The notes beneath the pieces were generated by a model. That model was not told the origin of the DNA. It saw only the letters and a program-made list of their open reading frames with translations, and did not search any database. Source: Panagrolaimus kolymaensis (lineage: Eukaryota; Nematoda; Chromadorea; Rhabditida; Panagrolaimidae). Taken from it: 64,000 nt of DNA. Of this stretch, positions 25,301 through 37,942 are shown one piece after another. Location: assembly GCA_028622995.1 (NCBI GenBank), contig JAJQJQ010000002.1, forward strand, positions 868,001 through 932,000, read 5' to 3'. The position numbers and the translations under genes are program-made. How positions within the stretch are numbered: the first letter of the stretch is position 1; each line of letters begins with the position of its first letter.

Positions 25301-26103
25301 TTAAAATGCGGGAAACCTGTTTGGATGGATGAAAAAACGGTGGCCAATAAGAATAACATAAAAATATAAAATTTGCATAAGATTTTAACGACCGCTTTAG
25401 TTTGCAAAAACAGACGGATATCATTTCGAAAACAAGTTAGAAAAAATATCAAAAAGTCAGCAGGAGTCATTTTTGATTCCGTCATTAATCGAACGTAAAT
25501 AACAAAGTGACAGTTTCAGCGATGAGTAAAGCTGAATTTAAAAAAAAAGCAGACTGGAAATTCCTATGTAAGGCTCAAAAAATAGCAACTAAAACTTTTC
25601 CGTCAGCAAGTTTTTGATGCCGAAAATTTTCTCCGGATGTTAGGAGTATTATAGTAAAATGAGGTCAGGGAAAGCTTTTAACGTGGATAAAAAACGAGGA
25701 ATCTAACACATATTTGAAATCCTAACAATGGAAAAGAAAAGAAAAACAGCTACATTAAACTTGAGAAAACTTTTTAGCGATCATAATATTTCTCAAAAAA
25801 TCAATCTAATAATTTTATCCATAAAATCTCCGTAAAGTAATGCAGAAAAATGGACAATAAAAAATCAAGTGGTTTCATCGTAACAAAAAATTTACAAACA
25901 TTCAGATAAAAGAAGATCTTCAAAGACGAAGTGCGTTCAAATGGATAAATTTCAATCAAAGCTAAAGAGAGGCCCTAGCAATATAATGCAAAAAATTCAA
26001 TTATGTAACGAAAATAAAGAGAACAATCCCAAGCAAAATGAATAACAGTAAAATAAAATTGACTTACCCATAATTTGCCCCAGGATGAAGGTTCAAAAGC
26101 CAT
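22337..26103 (-). CDS. toca: TOCA / CIP4-FBP17 family F-BAR and SH3 protein
   Basis: Common exons 24228-22984 and 22933-22337 can be preceded by either of two first exons, both in phase 0: 26103-26068 (12 codons, MAFEPSSWGKLW) or 24680-24351 (110 codons, from MLQRTPSS). The product of the short form is about 625 aa. Domains: F-BAR (about 1-280; SWGKLW joined to DQTDSVAAHTQ reproduces the SWG..LWDQ..HTQ start of this family, then IDFFERYGNFVKERALIE), a coiled-coil HR1-like segment (RKIQMKLEELNKEKETLRN; about 370-430), and a C-terminal SH3 (AMYYFEG, GDGWTRIR, GFVPTSYL). The family bends membranes and links CDC42 to WASP/Arp2/3 actin assembly in endocytosis. A 45-nt in-frame segment, 22689-22645, may be an unspliced intron. 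The ORF extends upstream of 24680 to 24860, but that part looks untranslated. Confidence 0.88.
24681..26067. other. TOCA intron 1 between the alternative first exons
   Basis: The upstream first exon ends with donor GTAAGT at 26067. The stretch down to the second first exon is AT-rich without other coding-like sequence. It presumably contains the promoter for the long-N-terminus isoform. Confidence 0.5.
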
Positions 26104-29100
26104 ATCAGCATAAAAAAAATAAATAGATCCTTCTTATAATTTCTTCGGTTGAATGTTTTTAAGTTCAAATAAACCAATGTACATCGAAATAATTCCTGAA
26201 AAATTCATCATAAATACGTGTAAAGAAAAACATAACAACAAAATAAAGCAAAAAATTACACGAAGAAATTACCAAAGTGTGAAAACGATTATTTTTTTCG
26301 CGAAAAAAAGAGAACACGCAAACAAAAGTTTGAAAAAAATAATCGATGAGTAACGTTTTTTTTAAAGAAAGGTGAAGCAACAAAAAAAACGTGAGATAAA
26401 AATTAATCAGAGCTTAGTAAAAATGAAAACAAACATATGGAAACATTAAAACTTAACGCGGAAAAAAAAGTAAATGAATTTAAGCTAGCTTCTCGCAAAA
26501 AGGTTTTATTCAATCAATTTTTAAAAACTTTTTTTCGGTATCTCTTTTTTTTGGTGGTAAAGGCCAAACAAAAATCGACACATCCTTTTATGCTCGAGTA
26601 CGCAACAAAACAAGAGCAGCAGGTAGTTGGTTTGACAATAGCGAAACACATTCTTCTTCGGTCACTAGTCAAAGCAAATTTCTTACTCGTATTTTTTTTT
26701 TGCGCGCAAAATTTAAGTATAAAAAATAACTTTGACACGATATTGACGGTTCAAACCTTTGATGAAAAAAACACAAAATATTTGCGGTAAAAAAAAGAGC
26801 TCTTATAAAATTGGCAAGGTTGAACGTAATAAAAAAAAGGACATTATCGCGATGAGAAATAAGATCGAAGGAGAAAAAAAAGTCAATAATTGAACGATTA
26901 ATTGATAAGACGGCACGATAATAAATAAATGAAACATGTGGTGGTTGAGGCAGTAAAGTCGCGAAAGATTTACTAAAAAGGATATCCCTAAGAAACGAAA
27001 GAATAAAAAAGGAAAGATGAATAGACATGGTCAATAGGTCGATGAGCGGAAGAAACTTTTGTACATCGTTACTTTCTTTATTCGATCATTTTATCTTACA
27101 TTCACGCATGAAAATATTCACAATATAATGTTTCGAAGGAAAAGGAGGAAAATGAAAAAAAAAGAATGATGCTGATCAAGAAGCAATTTAGTTGGTAAAA
27201 AAGATTTATAAAACCTTCACCAAATGACTGAATAATCCCTAAACACCACGTAAACAAAAAAAAAATTGCGCAATTCAAAATCAAAATATAACACAACAAT
27301 ATAAAAAAAAATACTGAGTTAAACGGCGACGATTTGGTACGATTAAGGTTTGGAAGTTATTCCGGAGAACGCAAAAAATAAAAAATAAAAAGAGAGAGCA
27401 AATAAAGGAAGAAATAGTAAAAACTGCTTAGACCAAAAAAAATATGAAGGACGTCTTCTTTTTTTCCCCAACTTCTTTTCTGCCTAACATTATGTTATAT
27501 TCTCAAAGGCCCCTTTCTTAGTTCAATCAATGTTGCGCGAAAATGGCAAAAAAAAAAAAATGAAAGACAAAAAAGGAATAATAAAACATGCTCTTTCAAG
27601 CTTTGATGCTTGCAACAAAAAAAAGTACTTTCAAAGTGGAAAGAAACACTAAAGAAGAAAAAAGAATGTTTTTAATAAATGATCGGAACGCAGCAACAAC
27701 AAGCAAGGATTTATAAAAGCAGCAATAAATATATCGAATTTTTTGTGCAAAAAAGCTGTGAACGATTATCGAAGCACCTGTTACTAACTTGCCTTAAGAA
27801 CTAGCAGCTGAGCTTGTTAGAAGGAGAAAAAAAACATAATGGAGCAGTTTTTAAATGGACAACCACTTGGTCAGAAGCAAAGAAAAAAATCAATGTTGAT
27901 TTTAAATCAACACAAACGGAAGAGAACAAGGCGAGGCTGCTTATTTTAAAGTTTTTAGTCATATTTCAAGCTTTAAAAAATGGAACAAAGGCTAATTAAA
28001 TCTTGACAAAAATGCTTGACATGTATTATTCGATAGAGGTTGTAAAAATTTAAAAACCCCGAAGTTTCAATGGAGAAAAAAAACGATAAGACTAACAAAG
28101 TTAGCAAGCAGAATTACTACTCACTTGTTTGCTAAAAAGCATGCAAAATTTAATTAAAGCCTAGCTTCTTTTTCTTTATTTTTGACAAATGCCTACTTGG
28201 CAGTAGCATTGGAAACAATATAACATTGCAAAGATAAATGGCGAACACTTGAAAGAGAGAAACGAAAAACATTATATTTTTTTCTAAGGTGAACATGGGA
28301 AAGCTCTTATCGAATATTTTCTTTTTCTTTAAAAGTTGCTATAAAAGCATAATAAAATTCCCATCTATCAAAATCAATTAAAGATTCAAAAAACCCCAAT
28401 CAAATCAAAAAAAAAGCACGTGAACACGAACCGTGACTCTTTTTTACAAACATAAAACTGATTCACTCAAGAAAAATAAACAAGAAAAAATTGAAATAAA
28501 TATCCATACAAAAAAAAAGATTCAAATCAATTATAGCAAACAGTCTAGGCTTTTTTTTCTTTTTCGTGACGAAGCTTTTTGAATGACTCACAAAAATATA
28601 AAATTGTCAACAAAAAACCCCACCGGAAAAAGCTGCCAATAGCACCACAGCAGCTGCTGTTGTTATTTCTTCCTTCCTGCTACCAAAATTTAGGAAAAAA
28701 TCGATTTTCTCGAACCATAAATGAAATAAATGAGTGGCACAAAAATTGAAGAGAGAGAGAGAAAGAGATTCACTCTTGCGCAAATGCAAATTGGATATAT
28801 AAAAAAAGTAAATTTATAGTCGTGATGACTCGGCGACATGTGTGTGATGGTCCTAATGTTTCCATTTTCAAAAAAAGTTTATATAAAAAAGCGGTTTTAA
28901 AGTAAAAGAAATCTGATGAGCAAGAGGCTGCTTCTTCCACCGGAAATAGACAAAGAAGCAAAAAAAGGAAGCAGAAAACGAACACATTGAAATGTTCTAA
29001 ATAAAATAAAAAAAGAAGGAATAGCAAAAGCAAAGAGAAAAAGAATATTTTGAAATTTTTTTTAACAAAAAAAACTAAAACTATTTTAGCAACAAAATTT

Positions 29101-29407
29101 TTTGAAAAGTCTTATTGCTTTTGCAGACACATTGCCAGAAGCAAAATATTGAAGTTGTAAAAGTTTTTATAAAAAAAGTTTTTTACCATCAAAGTTTTTC
29201 AGGTTCAATCAATCAAATTTATTCAAGCTCAATCAACAACTTTATTATTTCAATTTCACACCTATTACTTCAATCAACTTTACTAAAAAAAGAAATCAAT
29301 ATATAATCTACAAATTCAACTATTAATCATTATCAATGTATGATCGTTTATAAAGAAATATCCTAAACATCAATCAACCTTCAATTTTGTATCATCACTT
29401 TTTGGAT
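26104..29407. other. 3.3-kb non-coding region
   Basis: Lies upstream of TOCA (minus) and downstream of the GNAT-like gene (minus). Open frames are translations of A/T tracts with no plausible domain or exon pair on either strand. It probably holds TOCA 5' regulatory sequence and the 3' end of the GNAT-like transcript. Confidence 0.5.
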
Positions 29408-30442
29408 TCAAAGGTAAGTGGCATCATTTTCAGTTACGCTATAAATGAGTGGTGTTGGAAGCTAAAAATGTTTACATAATTTTCATGATACATGTTTTTG
29501 AGATACTTACTGGAATGATTTCTTTTGTAAATTGAAGGAAATGACTGTGTGTTTCGGTATATTCATCAGCCACGAACTTTTTAAGCATTTCTAATGTTTT
29601 TGATTTTGTGTAAAATGCTAAGCGAAGTTGTTCAAAGTAAGAAAGATCCGGAATGGTTTGTAAAACGCTGACGAATAAATGATCAGCAATTTCTGGCTTT
29701 TCAGCGTAAAATGGTCCAGTGTAAAGCGCTTTCATTTCATGATTGCAACGAATAAGGCAAACACCAACGACGGTGTTGGTTGTAGAATCAACAGCAATCT
29801 AGAAAAAGTTTATTAGAATTAAGTTATGGTAATTTATCGAACCTTGTAATAAGAGTTTGGTTGAGTGCAATAAAGCTTAATGTATTTGTCTCTTTGACAA
29901 TATTTGAGCATCTTTCTATCGTAAGCAAAAATTTGAGACCAATCTTCTTCAGCTGCTGATTTAACGGTTACACCTTCAAGAGTTGGAAGCTTTACTGACA
30001 AATCCATTTTGCTAACCGTAATATCAATATCGGACATATTATCTTCAGGAATTTTTTCATATCCAAAAGTTTTGGCATATTTGTTTGACATGGATGGTAC
30101 AGCAATTAGACTTCGATTTTCATATCCGATGCTAAACTTTTTAGCTAATTCCATGCCAATACCTTTTCCACGATGATCTGGATGAACAAAAAGCATTCCA
30201 CTTGCAGTTAAAAATTCTTTTCCATCAAGTGTTCGATAATTTGTAGCACATGACGACCCAATAGCTTCTCCTGTTTCATTGTCGATTGCAAAATAAAAGC
30301 TAAAATCTTCTCCAAAGCCTTCACTCCAAATATCATAATCGCTTGGAGTATTGAACCATTTTTCAACCTTGATTACTAGCTCATAAATAGTTTCCCAGTA
30401 TTTTTTATTCGTTGGATTACGAATGATTGTATAGGAATCCAT
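29408..30442 (-). CDS. GNAT-like acetyltransferase domain protein
   Basis: Three exons: 30442-29843, 29798-29511, 29461-29408, giving about 313 aa. The N-terminal half looks like a GNAT fold: FAIDNETGEAIGSSCA (beta strands 2-3), ASGMLFVHPDHRGKGIGMEL, where V.P.HRGKGIG is the acetyl-CoA pyrophosphate-binding motif A (near residues 85-100), and a later helix. The second half repeats a strand pattern (YYKIAVDSTTNTVVGVCLI) resembling nematode DUF1248-type proteins that carry a second GNAT-like unit; that label is from memory. The substrate is unknown. The ATG lies 130 bp after the ALDH8A1 stop and five bases after an ATTCTAG acceptor, as expected for a downstream operon gene. Confidence 0.75.
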
Positions 30443-30446
30443 CGCT

Positions 30447-30453
30447 GCTAGAA
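30447..30453 (-). promoter_or_regulatory. Candidate trans-splice acceptor for the GNAT-like gene
   Basis: ATTCTAG with the AG at 30449-30448 on the minus strand, leaving a five-base leader before the ATG at 30442. There is no room for an upstream cis exon after the ALDH8A1 poly(A) signal (AATAAA near 30557), so spliced-leader addition is the likeliest use. Inferred. Confidence 0.5.
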
Positions 30454-30571
30454 TGCTTTAAAATGGTTATAAAAGTTTATGTCCACGGAAAAAAATAACA
30501 TAGTCGAAAAAGATAATCGATTTTACATAAAAGAAAGCGTTGTTAATATTAAACCTTTATTTTTTTAAGCG

Positions 30572-33319
30572 TTAGTTTCCAAGTTTAATGCAAATATTTT
30601 TCTTTTCACTATAAAAATCAAAAGAATCTGTGGTTCCATCTCGGCCATTGCCGGATTCTTTAGTTCCACCAAAAGGCATATTCAATTCACGAACCATCCA
30701 ACAATTACACCAAACAGTTCCAACACGAAGTGAACTTGCAACAGATGTAATGTTGTCAATAGATTTGGACCAAACTGAAGCTGAAAGGCCATATGGGGTT
30801 GAGTTGGCTTTATCGACAACTTCCTGAAAATTTATACTTTGTTTATTTATCCTTTTATGCATATAACGAGGGAGTTTGAGGAGAGCGCAATAATTGAATA
30901 ATAATGTTATGTTCAACAATTATGGGCTTTATTTTTGTTGCTAAAAAAATTGCGGAAAAAGCTATAGCGGCTGCTCTTTCTTCTTCCAGTTGCATAGTAA
31001 AATTTTTTAAAACTTACTTGAACAGAGTCAAATTTGATAACAGTTACAAATGGACCAAAAACTTCTTCAAATAATAACGGGCTGGCTTCATTTACTTCTG
31101 AGATAACCGTGGGAGCAAAGAAATATCCCTAAAATTTAAATTGTATTGCTTTTTTATATATACTAATATTCTCTAATTTTCAGATCAAAGATGTTTACAC
31201 GATTTCGTTCAACTTTAATTACAACCTTTCGCTCAGCTTCTCGTAAACCTCATGGTCGTCGCTCATCTTTAACAACGGAAACTCCAGGAAATGCTGCATT
31301 TTTCAATCATTCAGCTTCAAAAATTTTTACTAAACAATATATGATGCGCTTTGGTAAAGATACTGTTGATGATGCAATTCTTATTTTGAATCCTGGTGCA
31401 AAAATGAAAATGCGACGATTGGATGAAAAGAAGCGAAAGCAATTGAGTCAGTTGTATTTTGAAAATGTTTCAATAATTATGGGCGAATTTTCTCAAATTT
31501 CTGAAGCTGGTGTACTGATAACGAAAGTTGATGCGCCGAATCATTTAAAGGAACTGAAAATATTTTGGCAAGCTCATGGAGATGAAAGAGATATAAAAAT
31601 TAAAGAAGCTTTGGAAACAAATGCTGAAGCAATGAGAAAGAGATTGAGTGAAACATTGTACCACTCAAATGTTCCAGTATTGAATTTTATTCCCGACCGA
31701 TCACAAATTGTTATTAATGTAAGTTTTTTTAAGCCTTAAATTCAACTAACTGTGATGTTATAGGAAATGAATCAAATCTTTGAAGCTGCTGACTATGGTA
31801 TTCAATATCGTGCTTTGAGTCATACTGGTGCTGTTCTTGGTTCACAAAAAGATTCTGGTGCTCCAAGTAATGAAAAAATAGAAAAAATTCCTCGATTTAT
31901 CCTTTCCAAAAGAAAAATGATTGAAGAACGAAAGCGTCAAATAGCTGAAGAAGAAGAAGCTGCTGAATTAAACTCACCTTCTCGCAACGACCATTAGCGG
32001 GAGATGGACCACCGCAATGAACTTTGAAGTTTTCACCTTTTGCTAGTTGATAATACCAATTTACCTAAATATTGTTTTTCTTTTGTTGTATTTTTACGGG
32101 TTATTTTTAATAAAAAAAAATGTTACTTTGTTGAAATGTGTTTCAGAGACTAAAGCTCCAATATTGTTATTTTCTTTTGGATCTCCAACTGTCCACTGAA
32201 ATAAATGTTTTAGGCTAAACCTTTTAAAAAGATACAATGAAGCTTACATTTTTTGCGTTTTCAACAAAGCTATCCATGAATTTGTCGTAAATGGATGAAT
32301 GAACATAAAGTCGTTCAGTGCAAAGGCAAATTTCTCCTTGATTAGCAAAGCAGGATCGAGCTATCTGTGGAACCACTTCATTCAAATTAACATCATCAAA
32401 AACAATTCCAGCATTTTTTCCACCCATTTCAAGTGAAACCTTTTTGTTGGTTTTTGCTGCTAATTCACTCAATCTCTTTCCAACTGCTGTTGAACCAGTA
32501 AAACTAATAAGATTCACATCTTTGTGGCAAACTAATGGTTCACCACATTCTTGCCCTGTACCAATAATAATATTAACGACACCAGGAGGAAATCCAGCTT
32601 CAATAAAAGCATGTGCCAAAATATAACCAGTTACCGATGTTATCTCGGATGGCTTTGCAACTACCGTATTTCCACATGCTAATGCAGGGGCTAATTTAAA
32701 TGAAAGTAAATAAAGTGGAAGATTCCAGGGGCTTATTAAAGCTGCAACACCGATCGAATCATGTTGAACATAGTTTATAGCTCGAATAGGTTCAGATTGA
32801 ACCATTGAGCTGAAAAAAAGAATTTGGAAAATTTTAGATAAAAAATGAGTAAGCTTACGTTCCAGCATGATGAAGAATTGCTGAAGCAAAAGTTCGAAAG
32901 TTATGAATGCAACGAGGAATATCGACAATTCTGAAATCGTGAGGTGAAGTTAATATGAATGAAAAGAAAACTAACTTAGCCGTTGAAATAGTCTTTCCTT
33001 GATCCTTTGATTCTAAAATAGCTAATTTATCAGATAAAGGTTCCAAAATATCTGCAACTTTATTGAGAAGTTTCGATCGATGTTGAACGGAAGTTTTGCT
33101 CCATTCTGGAAATGCAGCCTTCGCTGCTCCAACCGCTTTATTCACTTCAGCTTCTTGGGATCTTGGAACTTTAATCCATGTTTCACCAATTGCTGGATCA
33201 ACCGAATCAAGCGTATCCAAAGTTGCAACAAATTCGCCATTAATAAAGTTTTCTACGGTAAGAATTTGACCATTTTCCGCGGCATTCAATAAACGATCAA
33301 TAACTGCTTTTGTAGCCAT
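30572..33319 (-). CDS. alh-9: Aldehyde dehydrogenase, ALDH8A1 type (2-aminomuconic semialdehyde dehydrogenase)
   Basis: Seven exons: 33319-32976, 32930-32859, 32809-32248, 32195-32127, 32064-31978, 31128-31018, 30823-30572, giving about 498 aa, close to the 487 of human ALDH8A1. Visible motifs: ISPWNLPLYLL, GNTVVAKPSE, FTGSTAVGKRL (NAD site), the general base Glu in SLEMGGKN (about residue 266), the catalytic Cys in NQGEICLCTER (about residue 300), EEVFGPFVTV and the C-terminal PFGGTKESGNGRDG. The pairs GEICLCT and CW.VREL are typical of the ALDH8A1 class, which oxidises 2-aminomuconic semialdehyde in the kynurenine pathway. The nematode symbol alh-9 is given by recalled orthology. The intron 31977-31129 contains RBFA on the opposite strand; the fifth exon overlaps the RBFA coding end by 20 bases. 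Confidence 0.92.
31175..31183 (+). promoter_or_regulatory. Candidate trans-splice acceptor for RBFA
   Basis: AATTTTCAG ends at 31183, seven bases before the ATG at 31191. There is only a 62-bp gap to the antisense ALDH8A1 exon edge at 31128, so an upstream cis exon would have to overlap ALDH8A1. Spliced-leader addition is inferred. Confidence 0.4.
31191..31997 (+). CDS. rbfa: Mitochondrial ribosome-binding factor A (RBFA)
   Basis: Two exons, 31191-31718 and 31764-31997, giving 253 aa. The N terminus is Arg/Ser/Thr-rich and acid-free (FTRFRSTLITTFRSASRK), like a mitochondrial targeting peptide. The central part has an RbfA-like KH fold pattern: ITKVDAPNHLKELKIFW, a helix, MRKRLSETLYHSNVPVLNFI and PDRSQI. 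RbfA proteins help mature the small ribosomal subunit RNA. The C terminus is a charged helix ending in SPSRNDH. The gene sits in an ALDH8A1 intron in antisense, and its last six codons plus the stop overlap ALDH8A1 exon 5. The assignment is by pattern, since RbfA sequences are weakly conserved. Confidence 0.7.
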
Positions 33320-33618
33320 ATTTTGTAAATAAAAGTCAAAGTTTTTTGCTGTGATTATAAAGAGACGAGAATAGCGATGAAGAAAAAAGGAAACATATTT
33401 CCCAAGGTCAAACCCACGTGCATTTCTTTCTCGAACAAAAACAATTATGAAAAAAATAACGTGTATTAAAAACGAGATCACAAAATAAATTAAAAAAACA
33501 TAAGGACAAAAAGTACATATAAACAATTTATAAAGGGGAAAAAAGAAGATCACGTAAAAACAGAAAACAGAGGATCATAAAAAAAATTATTAAGCAAAAA
33601 ATAGAAGAAGAAAACTTT

Positions 33619-34886
<1,268 letters not shown>

Positions 34887-35196
34887 CGTTTAACAATAAT
34901 TTTTTTATTTAACAAATAATATTTAAATACGAAATTACGATACAAAAATAAAGTTTTAGCTGGTTGTAAACGTAAAAGCCTGATGGAAGAAGAGGATGGA
35001 GAGGAACAACCAAATTCAATTGCGTTGCAATTTCCGCGCTCAATTACATTTTGCCATAAATTATGGACATTGTTGCTTTATTTTTCTTTATAAGACTTTG
35101 ACACTTCTTCGAATAATAAACTTTGTTGTTACACGAGATCTTACAATTTTTCGATCACTTTTTTTTTGTAATATTAACTTTTTACAACTTTATTAA
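34887..35196. promoter_or_regulatory. Divergent promoter region between WDR5 and FAM8A1-like genes
   Basis: 310 bp separate the two start codons facing away from each other, so both promoters must lie here unless upstream untranslated exons exist. No specific factor site was recognised. Confidence 0.5.
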
Positions 35197-36189
35197 ATGG
35201 CTGAAACTATTCGACGACCTCTTCAAGCCTCATGTAATGGTGAACGAGTTGATTATGGTTCAGCTAAAGCATATGCTGATGAAGTTCGACAATGGGTTGA
35301 ATTAACACAAATATGGATGCTTGAACAACAAAGAAATTTCTTTCAAAATGTTCGACCTATGATTCAAATGCCTCAAACACCTTTTATGAACATCCAACAA
35401 GCTGGTCCAAATCAAATTGATGCTGGTGGAGCTCGTCATATTGCTCGTCGAATTATGTTTAGAATTGGTTTGAATGGTAATGAACCACATTTACAAACGA
35501 TTATTACACAAGATTATCAAATTCCATCATTTGCTCGTCGTGCTGCTGCTGAAATGCTTGATTTCTTGATTTTATTTTTCTTCAAAATGGTTTTCGTTTA
35601 TTTCTTGGTTGAATTGGAGCTTGTGTAAGTTTACATTAAAGCTTTTGATTATTCTTAAAATTCACTGTTTTTTTTAGTGACATTGACCAATATGTGAAGA
35701 TACTCGCTGATGATGTGGACCTTTCATCTTTAATTGATATTACTCAAGGATTGTTTCATTTAGAATTATGTGCCAAAGTTATTTGTGGAGTTATTGAGGT
35801 AAACAAACTTTTGCAAAAGACAATTTTGACTCAATAGTTTTTAGGCTTATTGTATATCTTTTGGAATTGTTGGTTATCCTGTTGGTTGTACTCCTGGCAA
35901 ATATCTTATGAGGATTCAAGTTGTTTCGTGCATATCAATTACTCCGGTTCCTGGAATACAAAATCGAGTAACAGTTGCTCGTCAACCTACAGTGCCATTT
36001 GGAAAGTAAGTTTGCTTGTTGCATATATTTTATCCATTTTTACATTATTTTTTCAGTTCACTTGTTCGTGCTTTGATCAAAAATAGTATTTTCAATGTTC
36101 TCTTTCCATTGAACACTTTGCTGTATTTCTTTTCATTCAATCGTGCAGTCTATGATGTCGTTGCCAAAACTGTCGTCGTTACTTTTTAA
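35197..36189 (+). CDS. FAM8A1-like RDD-family membrane protein
   Basis: Four exons: 35197-35624, 35678-35798, 35845-36005, 36057-36189, giving 280 aa. The N-terminal third has YGSAKAYADEVRQWVELTQ. The RDD domain begins with PSFARRAAAEMLDFLILFFFK (the Arg-Arg and Asp of the RDD signature and the first membrane helix), then a helix with AYCISFGIVGYPVGCTPGKYLMRIQVV (the conserved TPGK motif), and ends with LVRALIKNSIFNVLFP and NRAVYDVVAKTVVV. This arrangement is that of FAM8A1, a cofactor of the HRD1 ubiquitin ligase in ER-associated degradation. Three to four membrane spans are expected. The 3' end is 140 bp from the convergent SNAPIN gene. Confidence 0.82.
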
Positions 36190-36328
36190 ATTCGGGTTTA
36201 TATTTTTTTATAAGTTTATTTATTGATTTAATAATGTACAGAAAAATAAATAAATTGCAATTTGTTTAATAAGAATGAAAGCGAAGCGGAATGGGTATCA
36301 TAATTTTGAATACAAAGCAGCAAGGAAA

Positions 36329-36984
36329 TCAATGAGGAAGGCCACCAAGCTCTTTTACAGCCTGTTTTTTCTTGAAAGATTCTCGAGCAATATTTCTTTG
36401 AAGTTGGCTCATTCGATCATGAATCCCTTGAAGTCTCAAAGAAGTATCATTAATTCTTCTGCGACTATCATCCATTTTTCGAACGTATTTTTCTAAATCA
36501 TATGGCATAGGTTGTTCGTCAGAGATCTTTTTAAGAACTAAAATATTTGGATCATAATTTAAAAAAGCTGTAAGCAAAATAAATGCTTACATTGTGATAG
36601 GAATTCCATTTGTTCCATGAGATGTAATTGACTTTTTCGGGTATTTTTTACTTGCTCATCTAATTTTGCAACCGCTGGTTTGACTGCATCCATAATTGCT
36701 AAAAGAAAAAAATTCAAAAATAAACAAGTCCATAAACAAGCTTCATTTTATTTAGTAAAAGCAGAAGGGAAAGGAATAAGAATTTGTTTTGTCCGACATC
36801 CTCTCTTTTTTTTGACGACAATGTATTTCAATAAAATAAAAAAGCAAAGTGTCAAAAAATAAACAACATTTGAAATATTAACTAACTACCAACCTTCAGT
36901 CATGTCATTTCCTCCTCCAATAGTTTCTGATGGACTTTCATTCATATTTGACATCGGGATAGCTTCATTTCGGGGATGGGCCAT
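36329..36984 (-). CDS. snpn-1: SNAPIN-like subunit of BLOC-1/BORC
   Basis: Three exons: 36984-36894, 36698-36591, 36567-36329, giving 145 aa. The product is almost wholly helical coiled coil: VKPAVAKLDEQVKNTRKSQ, LMEQMEFLSQ, then DLEKYVRKMDDSRRRINDT and LQRNIARES. The order matches SNAPIN (VQQLDSHV...RESQ, LDPYVKK, ARRRV, VAKE). SNAPIN is a subunit of BLOC-1 and BORC, which act in lysosome-related organelle formation and lysosome movement, and it also binds SNAP25. The intron between exons 2 and 3 is only 23 nt (36568-36590) as I read it, which is very short, so this joint is uncertain, although the phase agrees. Confidence 0.68.
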
Positions 36985-37942
36985 TATTATTGGAAAAGGA
37001 TTATTAAATTTATTTGGTCTGCTATTATTTTTTCTTCAAGATTGAAACTTCATCATTTGCGTGATGGAGAAAAAAAAAGCCACCAATGATTTTTTGTTTG
37101 CCGCTTCGTTTCGAGAAACGTTTTTCATATTTTTAGTAAGTTCGTTGGTTGCTCAAGAATTTGCCGAAAAAGGATTGATTATTCAATGAAGCAATAATAT
37201 TCATTCTCTCACATGATCAATTTATTTTCGACGGCAAAAAAAGTTTTTATTTTCATGTATTTTGTGCTTTATTGCCTTCCTCCTTCTTAAAAAAATTTAA
37301 AGCAACTTTAAAATATTGATTTTCAGTTTAAAAAAATTTAAAAATGACGCAACAAAAAAGTTTATAAGTGCCCTATTGAAAGCAGGACACAGATGTTCCA
37401 AGGAGATAGACATTTTTTTTGTTGTTTGTTGCCTTTTGCTTCGACTTCAAGTTTATTATCTTTTTTTCTTCAATGTGTCTTCATTTCTTGGATGAGACTT
37501 TTCAAATGCTGAAGTCGCTACTGTCTGCATTCATTGTTGTCCAAAGCAAAAAAAAAAAAAATACCCACAAGGCACAAATTTTTTCTTCTTCTCTTCCGCT
37601 GCTTTTTACGCTCTAAATGGATGGACATGTGTGTGTCCACATAACTTTATTCATTCCAAACAAGGGTAAACAGGAAAGAATACATATCTTCCAATATGTT
37701 TTGAAGTAACATCTTCAAAATTCTCTTCCGGCTTTATTTTTAAAATTTTGTTTTAACTTTTCTCATTTCTTATCGTTTCTTGGGGTTTTTTATAATGTAC
37801 ACCTTTGATCTTACGTCATTAGTAAGACTATCACCCACCACTCGTTGCTCTTTGTGCGCTGTTTTTTACCGCAATGTTTGTGTTAATAATAACCTTGCTT
37901 GACCTCTTTGTTTTTTTCAGACATATTTTCCTTCAATACGAA
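36985..37942. other. Divergent region between SNAPIN and GPCPD1
   Basis: 958 bp, mostly homopolymer-rich. A poly-T plus CAG acceptor ends at 37920, 22 bases before the GPCPD1 start. No further gene is seen. Confidence 0.5.
37911..37920 (+). promoter_or_regulatory. Splice acceptor in front of GPCPD1 (cis or trans)
   Basis: TTTTTTTCAG ends at 37920; the first in-frame ATG after it is at 37943. Whether it takes a spliced leader or an upstream untranslated exon cannot be seen. Confidence 0.4.
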
